A DNA stretch of 5,734 bases, from the NCBI GenBank assembly GCA_902476295.1, contig CABSDC010000119.1, forward strand, positions 1 to 5,734, written 5' to 3'. Below are positions 1 through 5,655 of the stretch, piece after piece. Origin of the DNA: SFTJ01 sp905210415. Lineage in GTDB: Bacteria; Bacteroidota; Bacteroidia; Bacteroidales; Muribaculaceae. Below the pieces are notes generated by a model, which was not told the DNA's origin, searched no databases, and saw only the letters and a list, made by a program, of their open reading frames with translations. How positions within the stretch are numbered: the stretch's first letter is position 1; each line of letters begins with the position of its first letter. The translations under genes were made by a program, and so were the position numbers.

Positions 1-694
1 CGACCGCCTTCGCGGCGAGTTTGCCCAAGCCTGCAAGCAGGTTGCCGACACTTACCGCCTCGACGGCATCGACATCGATTGGGAATACCCAACAGTGTCT
101 TCAGCCGGCATTTCGTCAAGCCCTGACGACACAGAGAATTTCACACTGCTCATACGCGACTTGCGCAAAGCCTTAGGCAATGACATGCTTATCACTCTTG
201 CCACTGGCGCAACAGCCAAGAACATCAATTTCCCCGACATAATGCCATACATCGACTTCGTAAACATCATGGCATACGACATGGCCACCGTGCCACATCA
301 TCACGCCTCAATGCATTATGCCGACAGCACCATTATGACCGTGCAACGCGCCGTGCAAGCACACATCGATGCCGGTGTGCCAACACACAAGTTGGTTCTC
401 GGATTGCCATTCTACGGAAAAGGCACTTTACGCATCCCTCGTGGCACAACCATCGAGCAAGTGAAAGCCGATAGTATGCTCACCGAGCATTGGAACGAAG
501 AGGGTCAATATCCTTACCTCACAGATAGCACCGAGCGCGTGGTCTACACATTCGACAATGCACGCTCACTCACCATCAAATGCCAATACGCCCTCATGCG
601 CAATCTGCGCGGCACTATGTACTGGGAAGCATCTTGCGACGATGACATCCTCACGCTGAGTCGCGCCGTTTGGCACGCCACCACTGGCAAATAA
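1..694 (+). CDS. GH18 chitinase-like glycoside hydrolase, C-terminal part (5' end outside window)
   Basis: Partial gene. The reading frame is open from position 2 to the TAA at 692-694, about 230 residues, and its start lies upstream of the window. The frame contains the GH18 catalytic signature DGIDIDWE (62-85), whose final Glu (83-85) would be the acid/base of the substrate-assisted retaining mechanism. Further GH18 landmarks follow in the right order: MAYDM (269-283, the family's MxYD motif on strand beta6), GLPFYGKG (401-424, strand beta7) and the tryptophan-bearing YWE (623-631) near the end of the barrel. The protein ends soon after, so no C-terminal carbohydrate-binding or sorting domain is present in the visible part. 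Family members cleave beta-1,4-linked GlcNAc polymers or the chitobiose core of N-glycans; which substrate applies cannot be told. Any signal peptide would be upstream. The gene converges on the minus-strand operon. Confidence 0.9.
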   Translation, partial: DRLRGEFAQACKQVADTYRLDGIDIDWEYPTVSSAGISSSPDDTENFTLLIRDLRKALGNDMLITLATGATAKNINFPDIMPYIDFVNIMAYDMATVPHHHASMHYADSTIMTVQRAVQAHIDAGVPTHKLVLGLPFYGKGTLRIPRGTTIEQVKADSMLTEHWNEEGQYPYLTDSTERVVYTFDNARSLTIKCQYALMRNLRGTMYWEASCDDDILTLSRAVWHATTGK

Positions 695-709
695 GCCCAA
701 CACAATATA

Positions 710-758
710 AACCCAAATCGGTCATTAGGCCATAAATTAGGTGATTTTTATAGGGATT
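710..758 (+). repeat. Intergenic repeat element, copy 1 (3' of the GH18 gene)
   Basis: The first 20 nt (710-729) match 5290-5309 at 18 of 20 positions, and the last 16 nt (743-758) match 5341-5356 at 13 of 16. The middle is 18 nt shorter than in the second copy. Both copies lie in the same orientation, 15-20 nt after the stop codon of a plus-strand gene. The gap has no strong hairpin followed by a T-run. The best pairing is a 5-bp stem, taggg (751-755) with cccta (768-772), so a terminator role is not supported by structure alone. It may belong to a dispersed intergenic repeat family; two copies in one window cannot establish that. Confidence 0.5.
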
Positions 759-770
759 ACATACACGCCC

Positions 771-782
771 TAACCCGATTCG
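771..782 (+). repeat. Partial third copy of the repeat head (taacccgattcg)
   Basis: These 12 nt are identical to 5289-5300, the start of the second repeat copy, and lie 13 nt after the end of copy 1 in the same convergent gap. The remainder of the repeat head (gtcattagg) does not follow. It could be a nested or decayed unit, or one end of a longer element spanning about 710-782. A 12-nt match is weak on its own; its position beside copy 1 is what makes it notable. Confidence 0.35.
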
Positions 783-801
783 CGGTTTATCTTATCCCTT
801 A

Positions 802-1722
802 TTATAAGTACTGCAATGTAGTGCCATCGGCAGTCACCGATAGGCGCGCATTGGCACCCTCAAGCATAGGCACGTTTTCATCAACGTGACCCACAGGGAA
901 ATCAAATGCTACAGGTATGTCGTAAGGCTCCACCATACGGCTTATCATCTGCTCCATAGTATCGCCATTGCAGTCGGGCGACTGATATTCTGTGAATCGT
1001 CCCACAATCAGTCCGCCAAGCATTGGCAGCACACCGCTCAGACGCAGATTGTAGAGCATTCGCTCTATCTTATATATCGACTCGCCAATATCCTCAATAA
1101 ACAAGATATCGCCACGGCTCAAGAGGTCAAACTCAGTGTCAAGCAGTCCGCAAAGCACCGCCATATTACCGCCAACGAGTCGGCCTTCCACCTCGCCCGT
1201 TTTATTGAATTCGTGCGAAGGCACATTGTAAATTGGTTTCTCGCCCTGCAAGATGCCAAACAAAGTGCGAGTGGCATAGTTGTCGGCACCAAACTGAGTA
1301 AGATGCTTAGCCATCGAGGCATGCACGCTCACCACGCCGGCATTCACCATTGCTGCATGCAATGCCGAAATGTCGCTAAAGCCGATAAGCCACTTGGCAT
1401 TAGCAGCCACATCTTCTGCATCGAGATATTCAAGCAGATGCACCACGCCATATCCGCCACGGCTACACAAAATAGCCTTAACATCAGGGTTGTGCAAGGC
1501 ATCCATAAAGTCGCCGAGACGCTCCTCAATGGTGCCAGAATAACTGCCATGCTCGCCCTTGCAATGTTCGCTCACCACAGGCTCATAGCCCATCTGGCTA
1601 ATCACCTTCACTGCGCCATCTACATATTCCGGCTTGATGTGGCTTGCCGGCGACACGATGGCTATCTTATCGCCCTTCTTCAGAGGCGCTGGGAATATCA
1701 TTTCTTCGTTGCACATAGTCAT
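802..1722 (-). CDS. LD-carboxypeptidase (peptidase family S66)
   Basis: A 306-residue serine peptidase of the LdcA family, close to the family's usual length of about 300. LdcA enzymes remove the terminal D-Ala from the tetrapeptide of recycled peptidoglycan fragments, usually in the cytoplasm, and no signal peptide is visible. The protein opens with the typical LKKGDKIAIVSPAS stretch (14-27) and has SRGGYG (88-92 region). The triad known from E. coli LdcA can be placed: nucleophile Ser116 in GFSDIS, Glu210 in FIEDIGE and His279 in PVGHVDEN. The start is ambiguous. Met1 directly abuts a GGAGAGG sequence (1723-1729), whereas Met3 (1716) sits 6 nt from it, a better ribosome-binding distance; Met8 (1701) is closest to where many homologues begin. 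It is the last gene of the minus-strand operon, 10 nt after the radical SAM gene. The related microcin-immunity MccF proteins share the fold, but nothing here suggests a microcin locus. Confidence 0.9.
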   Translation of the reverse strand: MTMCNEEMIFPAPLKKGDKIAIVSPASHIKPEYVDGAVKVISQMGYEPVVSEHCKGEHGSYSGTIEERLGDFMDALHNPDVKAILCSRGGYGVVHLLEYLDAEDVAANAKWLIGFSDISALHAAMVNAGVVSVHASMAKHLTQFGADNYATRTLFGILQGEKPIYNVPSHEFNKTGEVEGRLVGGNMAVLCGLLDTEFDLLSRGDILFIEDIGESIYKIERMLYNLRLSGVLPMLGGLIVGRFTEYQSPDCNGDTMEQMISRMVEPYDIPVAFDFPVGHVDENVPMLEGANARLSVTADGTTLQYL

Positions 1723-1729
1723 CCTCTCC
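1723..1729 (-). promoter_or_regulatory. Shine-Dalgarno-like GGAGAGG that helps decide the LD-carboxypeptidase start
   Basis: On the minus strand this heptamer fills most of the 10-nt gap after the radical SAM stop codon. It touches the ATG at 1722 (spacing 0) but lies 6 nt before the in-frame ATG at 1716, which favours 1716 as the real start. Bacteroidota depend little on such sites, so this is suggestive only. Confidence 0.4.
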
Positions 1730-1732
1730 GAT

Positions 1733-2512
1733 TCAAGCGTTCACCTGCACCTCAACACCCACGGCACGAATGCGATTGGCAATGCGCTCGAGCTCCTCAG
1801 CGCCCACCTTTTCGAGGTGTTCCTCTGGAGTTTTGCGATCTATAGAATATAGCATCACCTCGCGAGGCTTAATCTCAAGATAAGCCGCAATCAGAGCGTC
1901 GATTTCCTCGTCGGTGGTATTATCAATCTTCTTGCCGTTGTGCTCGCCACGCAGCATCATAGTCTGAACGATGCACTTGCCACCATAAGCCTTCAAGTCG
2001 TCGATTATGCCCTCAGGCAACACGTTGTGCGACTGAGGTTGGTTGATAGCCAAGAATGTGTGCGCGATAGCCGAATCGAGCTTTAGGATATTATTGTCCA
2101 CCATTTTCAGCGCAGCCATCACAGTAGGTCTGCCAGCCATAGTGCTATTGCTCAGCACCGACACCTTAGCCTCTGGATAGTAGTGATTGCGCAGATTTAT
2201 CACATCGTGAATGATGCTCTTAAAGTCGGGATGAAGCGTAGGTTCGCCATTGCCTGAGAAAGTAATCACGTCGAGCGGATCACCAGCCTCGCTCATAGCA
2301 GCAAGGCGATTCTTCAGTTGACGTTTCACCTGCTCGCGCGTAGGCACGCCTGTGGTGCCTTGACCCTGCGCATTATACCCAGCCTCGCAATACACGCAAT
2401 CAAATGAGCATATTTTGCCATCATTCGGCATCAAGTTTATGCCAAGCGACACGCCGAGGCGGCGGCTATGTATCGGTCCGAAGACCGTATCGTGAAATAA
2501 TACTGTCTGCAT
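1733..2512 (-). CDS. Radical SAM protein of the COG0731 (Fe-S oxidoreductase) type
   Basis: A 259-residue radical SAM enzyme. The [4Fe-4S] ligands are Cys35, Cys39 and Cys42 in the canonical CxxxCxxC arrangement (CSFDCVYC), which would bind SAM and generate a 5'-deoxyadenosyl radical. SGNGEPTLHP (86-95) is the GGE-like SAM-binding motif as found in this family. The N-terminal stretch FGPIHSRRLGVSLGINLMP (11-29) is a strong family marker: the (G)PxxSRRLGxSLGI pattern precedes the cysteine motif in COG0731 proteins, which are distantly related to the wyosine enzyme TYW1. The reaction in bacteria is not known to me. There is no C-terminal SPASM extension with extra cysteines, so an RiPP-maturase role is not indicated, and no precursor-like ORF lies beside it. 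It is 33 nt downstream of the glycosyltransferase gene and 10 nt upstream of the LD-carboxypeptidase gene, consistent with co-transcription. Confidence 0.88.
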   Translation of the reverse strand: MQTVLFHDTVFGPIHSRRLGVSLGINLMPNDGKICSFDCVYCEAGYNAQGQGTTGVPTREQVKRQLKNRLAAMSEAGDPLDVITFSGNGEPTLHPDFKSIIHDVINLRNHYYPEAKVSVLSNSTMAGRPTVMAALKMVDNNILKLDSAIAHTFLAINQPQSHNVLPEGIIDDLKAYGGKCIVQTMMLRGEHNGKKIDNTTDEEIDALIAAYLEIKPREVMLYSIDRKTPEEHLEKVGAEELERIANRIRAVGVEVQVNA

Positions 2513-2545
2513 ATCTAATATCTATTTCGTTGTTATTGTTTTCGT

Positions 2546-3808
2546 TTAATCCTCTGTCTTGCCGATTTCTCCAGCAAACAGATTTAAATATCTCTCAGCC
2601 ACCATCTGCGCCGAGAAGCGAGTCTCCATGATGTGGTGCAGTTGCTGACGCGACACTGCTGCCTTAGTGACTGCCCACTCTATGCCATCTACAAAATCCA
2701 CCACATTCTCATATTTGGCGAGGTAACCAGTCTCAAGATGGTCTACGATATCGCTCTGCCCGCCGCTATTAAAAGCCACTGCCACACATCCGCTTGCGAG
2801 TCCCTCCACAAGTGTGCCAGGCAGAGTCTCGTAGTGCGAGGTAGAGAGCACCACATCGGCTTGGGCAAACAGTCGTCCAACTCGTTTGCCGGGAATTACG
2901 CCAAGATATGTATAATCGATGCCCAACTCCTCGAGCAAATCGTGATTGCGAATATCGCCATACAAGAGCAAGTGACACTTTGCAGCCAACCCGGGCTTAG
3001 TGGTAGCCAAGCACTGAGTGGCGCGGATGAGATTATCGAAACCCTTCACCGCATCGTCGAGGCGGGCTGCTCCCATTATAAGCACCGACTTGCCCTCATC
3101 GATACCCAACGTGCCATTGCTGCGGCGCACATAGGAGAATTGCTCTATCGGAAAGGCATTAGGAATCACCTCCACATCGGCGTGGCACATAAGGCTGCTT
3201 TTGCGGCAACGCTCAGCAAGCCAATTGCTCACCGCCACAAATTTTATCTTGTTTTTGGCATATAGTTTTCGCTTTTCACGCTGCACTTGGGTAGAAAGGT
3301 CTTTGTCGGCAGCCATCGAACCCAGATAAGGGCAGTTGTTGCATTCGCCCATATATTTGGTGCAATCGTGGGCATGGTGGCAGATTCCGGTGCAATTCCA
3401 CATGTCGTGCATCGTCCACACTATCTTCTTGCCCTTCTGCGCCAGTCGGGCTATCGAGCGCAGCGACAGAGCGCCTTGGTTGATCCAGTTGATGTTCACC
3501 ACATCAGCCTCCTTCACCCAAGGGTGATTGCTGATGTCGGCGCCCCACTTGGCAGTGTCAACCATAAACAAGCGTTCGCGAGAGAACCCGTTGTGCATAA
3601 ATATCTGTAGCCGCTCAGCAAGAAAGTTCACCTTGTCACGCACATAACTTGCATAGCACCCCACATTATCGTCTACATCCTGCGAGGAACAGGTGAGCAC
3701 AAGCATGCGCGCATCGTGTCCGGCACACCGCAACGCCACCATCAACCGATGCGACACGATGGCTGCACCGCCCTGAGTGTGACTCTTGCAAACTATTACA
3801 ATCTTCAT
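2546..3808 (-). CDS. Glycosyltransferase family 4 (group 1, GT-B fold)
   Basis: A 420-residue GT-B retaining glycosyltransferase. The N-terminal acceptor domain begins MKIVIVCKSHTQGGAAIVSH (glycine-rich loop at 13-14). The C-terminal nucleotide-sugar domain carries the EX7E motif, Glu327 and Glu335 within ETLPGTLVE, followed by EGLASG and the GGQSDIV loop (349-355). A cysteine/histidine cluster after HDMW (134-137), with Cys143, His144, His145, His147, Cys149, Cys156 and Cys159, resembles the HDMWxxTGxCHY...C..Y..xC..CPxL block I know from many Bacteroidales GT4 proteins; metal binding is plausible but unproven. No membrane segment or signal peptide is seen, so it likely acts at the cytoplasmic face on a lipid-linked or polysaccharide acceptor. 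Donor and acceptor cannot be read from sequence. It lies 30 nt after the RNase H gene and is not embedded in a polysaccharide cluster within this window. Confidence 0.9.
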   Translation of the reverse strand: MKIVIVCKSHTQGGAAIVSHRLMVALRCAGHDARMLVLTCSSQDVDDNVGCYASYVRDKVNFLAERLQIFMHNGFSRERLFMVDTAKWGADISNHPWVKEADVVNINWINQGALSLRSIARLAQKGKKIVWTMHDMWNCTGICHHAHDCTKYMGECNNCPYLGSMAADKDLSTQVQREKRKLYAKNKIKFVAVSNWLAERCRKSSLMCHADVEVIPNAFPIEQFSYVRRSNGTLGIDEGKSVLIMGAARLDDAVKGFDNLIRATQCLATTKPGLAAKCHLLLYGDIRNHDLLEELGIDYTYLGVIPGKRVGRLFAQADVVLSTSHYETLPGTLVEGLASGCVAVAFNSGGQSDIVDHLETGYLAKYENVVDFVDGIEWAVTKAAVSRQQLHHIMETRFSAQMVAERYLNLFAGEIGKTED

Positions 3809-3838
3809 CTTCCTTATTGAATTTATATTTTCGTCCGG

Positions 3839-4483
3839 CTATCGCTTTCTTCCGAAGTCGGCTGGTATCTCACCCCATTTGTCAGTTTCCCACTTGATGA
3901 GCCTGTTATGGTAACAATTATTTTGCAACCATTGTTCTGCACGACGAATCACCTCAAACAGCGAGTGATTGCTGCTTGTTTCCTCTATCGTGGTCTTGCA
4001 TTTGCGAGCGCGCACCCAAGCGAGCGCCGTGCGGCTGTCGCTATATATGGCAGGGCACTTGGGGTCGTTGTGAAACAACGCCAAGGCATGCACAATAGCA
4101 AGAAACTCACCTATGTTGTTGGTGGCAAGTGGTTCGAATTTCTTATGAAAAAGTTGGAGTCCGGTGTGAATCTCCACGCCCTGATATTCCATGTGTCCGG
4201 GATTTCCACTGCAGGCGGCATCCACACAGATACTTCCCGGCAAAATCTCAGGTATGGCATCATAATTCACCACCTTGTTGGGACCCGACGCCAAAGCACG
4301 AATGATGCTCATATCGGTGTCTTGACCTTCGCGGAATGCTCTAACGGCGCTCTCTTGGCTATCATAAGCCTTAAATTTGGCTCCAGGGAAGCCCTTTACG
4401 CGCATTTCACATTCCTCCCACGACTCGCATATCCCAGGCTCGGTGCCTGTCCAAACCACATACCATTTACGGTTATTACCCAT
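3839..4483 (-). CDS. Ribonuclease H type 1 with N-terminal viroplasmin/hybrid-binding domain
   Basis: A 214-residue two-domain enzyme that cleaves the RNA strand of RNA:DNA hybrids. Residues 6-50 form a hybrid-binding (caulimovirus viroplasmin) domain, recognisable by KWYVVWTG, the central VKGFPGAKFKAY and the ESAVRAF helix. Residues from about 83 to the end form the RNase H fold. The metal ligands can be aligned with Bacillus halodurans RNase H: Asp88 in CVDAACSGNPG, Glu126 in NIGEFLAIVHAL, Asp149 in YSDSRTAL and Asp209 in the C-terminal ADFGRK. Glu205 in GEIPAD matches the auxiliary glutamate of that enzyme, and all catalytic positions are intact. The domain order and the WGEIPADFGRK ending are as in Bacteroidota and Firmicutes homologues. 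It is the first recognised gene of the minus-strand operon, with a good promoter 25 nt upstream. The gene is usually named rnhA or rnhC by different annotators, so no symbol is given. Confidence 0.95.
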   Translation of the reverse strand: MGNNRKWYVVWTGTEPGICESWEECEMRVKGFPGAKFKAYDSQESAVRAFREGQDTDMSIIRALASGPNKVVNYDAIPEILPGSICVDAACSGNPGHMEYQGVEIHTGLQLFHKKFEPLATNNIGEFLAIVHALALFHNDPKCPAIYSDSRTALAWVRARKCKTTIEETSSNHSLFEVIRRAEQWLQNNCYHNRLIKWETDKWGEIPADFGRKR

Positions 4484-4489
4484 GAATAA

Positions 4490-4585
4490 TCATTTTTCTA
4501 TACTATACAAAGATAGTAAAGATAATGCAAACGAGAGCAATACAATATAAAAGATTTCATTTTTACGGCGAAGATGTATATCCAT
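4490..4585 (-). CDS. Possible 31-residue single-pass membrane microprotein
   Basis: A short minus-strand ORF in the divergent gap, ending 6 nt before the RNase H start codon. It reads MDIHLRRKNE, then a hydrophobic stretch of about 17 residues (IFYIVLLSFALSLLSLY, 11-27) and a polar end, SIEK. A basic head followed by one membrane span is a typical small membrane protein layout. An in-frame GTG at 4601-4603 would extend it to 37 residues, and a stop at 4622-4624 closes the frame upstream. Against it: T-rich promoter DNA tends to encode Leu, Phe and Ile by chance, the ORF overlaps the predicted RNase H -7 box, and no clear promoter or ribosome-binding site of its own is seen. No known family is recognised. 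Confidence 0.25.
   Translation of the reverse strand: MDIHLRRKNEIFYIVLLSFALSLLSLYSIEK
4508..4540 (-). promoter_or_regulatory. Putative Bacteroidetes-type promoter for the RNase H operon
   Basis: On the minus strand, TATCTTTG (4515-4508) matches the -7 consensus TAnnTTTG exactly, with a TTG (4540-4538) 22 nt upstream, slightly beyond the usual 19-21. Transcription would start near 4502, leaving a leader of about 20 nt before the RNase H ATG. The -7 box is flanked by a perfect 6-bp dyad, tactat (4501-4506) and atagta (4513-4518), which could be an operator or chance in AT-rich DNA. Confidence 0.45.
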
Positions 4586-4639
4586 TCCAATCAGCCACGG
4601 CACGATGCACGCCCAAATATTTCAACTTCCGCGAAACTA

Positions 4640-4670
4640 TTGTATAACTTGCCAAATCCACTTAAATTTG
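4640..4670 (+). promoter_or_regulatory. Putative Bacteroidetes-type promoter for aroK
   Basis: TAAATTTG (4663-4670) matches the Bacteroidetes -7 consensus TAnnTTTG exactly, and TTG (4640-4642) lies 20 nt upstream, the preferred spacing for the -33 element. The expected transcription start is near 4676, giving a leader of about 48 nt. The leader includes a small hairpin, ctgcc (4691-4695) with ggcag (4700-4704) and a 4-nt loop, 19 nt before the ATG; its role, if any, is unknown. Confidence 0.6.
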
Positions 4671-4723
4671 CACTGATATTTTTTAACATTCTGCCCCGTG
4701 GCAGCAACAAGCGCTATTAAACT

Positions 4724-5269
4724 ATGAAACCGATTTTCCTGATTGGATATATGGGATGCGGCAAGACAACCCTTGGCTCTGCCTTAGCCGAAACAATGCA
4801 CGTGCCTTTCATCGACCTCGATGACCTCATCGAGCAACGACAACACAAATCGGTGCGCGAAATATTTGCTGAAATCGGCGAAAACGGGTTTCGCCAACTG
4901 GAGCGCAGCACCTTGCTCAACGTGGCACTCACCACCGAAGCAATAGTGGCTTGCGGTGGCGGCACACCCTGCTACGCCGATAATATGGCACTGATGAATC
5001 AGCACGGCACCACCGTACACCTCACCACAAGCATCGACCGGCTTACGACACGGCTCACCTTGCCTGAGCATAAAGCCAAGCGCCCGCTTATAGCAAACAA
5101 AAGCGACGACGAGATTCGCCAATTCATCAGCGACGCTCTCGCCACACGCCTACCATTCTACAATCAGGCATCGCTGCAATTCGATTCCACCGACATCGAG
5201 ACTGCCGAAGCCACAGCAATCCGCGCCGAGCAACTGAAGCAAACTCTTGCCGACAAACACCTGCTGTAA
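4724..5269 (+). CDS. aroK: Shikimate kinase
   Basis: A 181-residue NMP-kinase-fold enzyme of typical length (about 170-180). It phosphorylates the 3-OH of shikimate with ATP in the cytoplasmic chorismate pathway. The Walker A loop GYMGCGKT is at 8-15. The shikimate-binding residues are present: Asp33 in FIDLDD (equivalent to Asp34 of E. coli), Arg57 in GFRQLE and the glycine triplet GGG at 78-80. The lid carries Arg120 in KRPLI, and the adenine-side arginine is Arg142 in TRLPFY. All key residues are intact, so the enzyme should be active. The start fits: Met1 is six residues before the Walker A glycine and a consensus promoter lies upstream. It is divergent from the RNase H operon and appears monocistronic. 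A run of seven T (5274-5280) follows the stop codon without a clear GC-rich stem, so the terminator is uncertain. Confidence 0.96.
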   Translation: MKPIFLIGYMGCGKTTLGSALAETMHVPFIDLDDLIEQRQHKSVREIFAEIGENGFRQLERSTLLNVALTTEAIVACGGGTPCYADNMALMNQHGTTVHLTTSIDRLTTRLTLPEHKAKRPLIANKSDDEIRQFISDALATRLPFYNQASLQFDSTDIETAEATAIRAEQLKQTLADKHLL

Positions 5270-5289
5270 TCACTTTTTTTACAGATATT

Positions 5290-5356
5290 AACCCGATTCG
5301 GTCATTAGGGCTTGGACGGGTTTCGGAATTTTAGAAGCGCGGATTTTATGGGGATT
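5290..5356 (+). repeat. Intergenic repeat element, copy 2 (3' of aroK)
   Basis: This is the longer copy of the element at 710-758, beginning 21 nt after the aroK stop codon. The head aacccgattcggtcattagg and the tail ggattttatggggatt are the conserved blocks. Self-pairing is possible: aacccg (5290-5295) with cgggtt (5317-5322), and agcgc (5336-5340) with gcgct (5360-5364), the latter reaching just past the tail. A near-copy of part of the head, gtcagtaggg (5379-5388 against gtcattaggg at 5301-5310), lies downstream and leads into the 20-bp palindrome, so the full element may run to about 5406. Confidence 0.5.
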
Positions 5357-5386
5357 TCAGCGCTGTCGGAAAACGCTCGTCAGTAG

Positions 5387-5406
5387 GGATGTGGCATGCC
5401 ACATCC
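5387..5406. repeat. Perfect 20-bp palindrome
   Basis: The sequence ggatgtggcatgccacatcc is its own reverse complement with no mismatch and no spacer. As RNA it could form a GC-containing stem only with a few unpaired bases at the tip, and no T-run follows, so it is not a standard intrinsic terminator. As DNA it could be a dimeric protein site. It sits at the end of the repeat-containing stretch and may be part of it. Confidence 0.7.
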
Positions 5407-5483
5407 GCATAATACGTTGGTATTTAATCCATTATCACCACTTATACGCGAACACATTCCCGACAGATGATGATTTTTTTTCA

Positions 5484-5509
5484 CGCAGATGCCCGCAGAT
5501 TAATCAGAT
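5484..5509 (+). repeat. Short phased direct repeat (cgcagat / cgcagat / tcagat)
   Basis: cgcagat occurs at 5484-5490 and 5494-5500, followed by cagat at 5505-5509. The cagat cores are therefore spaced 10 and 9 nt, about one helical turn, just after a run of eight T (5474-5481). Similar cgcagatt-type degenerate repeats are familiar from intergenic DNA of Bacteroidota. The stretch has no convincing coding content. Confidence 0.5.
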
Positions 5510-5555
5510 TACGACTCCGCCACCCCCGAATCACAGAAAAATCCCCAACCAACTA

Positions 5556-5586
5556 TTTGGTAAACCGAATAATATTAGTAACTTGC
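5556..5586 (+). promoter_or_regulatory. Weak promoter candidate for the 3'-terminal gene
   Basis: TTTG (5556-5559) and an imperfect -7 box TAACTTGC (5579-5586, one T short of TAnnTTTG) are separated by 19 nt. A 5-bp inverted repeat, accaa (5548-5552) with ttggt (5557-5561), overlaps the -33 element. Transcription would begin near 5592. Support is modest because the -7 match is incomplete. Confidence 0.25.
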
Positions 5587-5655
5587 GGAAGTAAACCAAT
5601 TTCGGGGCATCACACCGACCACAACAGGCGCCCCAAAACCCGCAACACCACAACC

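Noticed and set aside
695..801. Intrinsic bidirectional terminator in the convergent gap
   Set aside because: Only 4-5-bp stems form (for example taggg with cccta), and none is followed by a T-run on the appropriate strand.
886..1845. A 319-codon plus-strand ORF antisense to the LD-carboxypeptidase and radical SAM genes
   Set aside because: It is rich in His, Cys and Ala with no recognisable domain, and it lies opposite two genes with intact catalytic motifs. It is a shadow of their codon bias.
1733..2512. Possible RiPP maturation locus based on the radical SAM gene
   Set aside because: There is no SPASM or precursor-recognition domain, no precursor-like short ORF beside it, and the N-terminal marker fits COG0731 instead. 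The candidate microprotein lies two genes away and is hydrophobic, not precursor-like.
2633..3265. A 210-codon plus-strand ORF antisense to the glycosyltransferase gene
   Set aside because: It has no domain or motif and the opposite strand has a full GT4 signature; it is a shadow ORF.
3908..4489. A 193-codon plus-strand ORF antisense to the RNase H gene
   Set aside because: It mirrors the RNase H reading frame, whose catalytic residues are all intact, and its own composition has no family features.
5391..5594. A 67-codon plus-strand ORF in the 3' gene-free stretch
   Set aside because: It begins inside the 20-bp palindrome and runs through the T-run and the cagat repeat. Its translation is low-complexity, with no hydrophobic or domain pattern.
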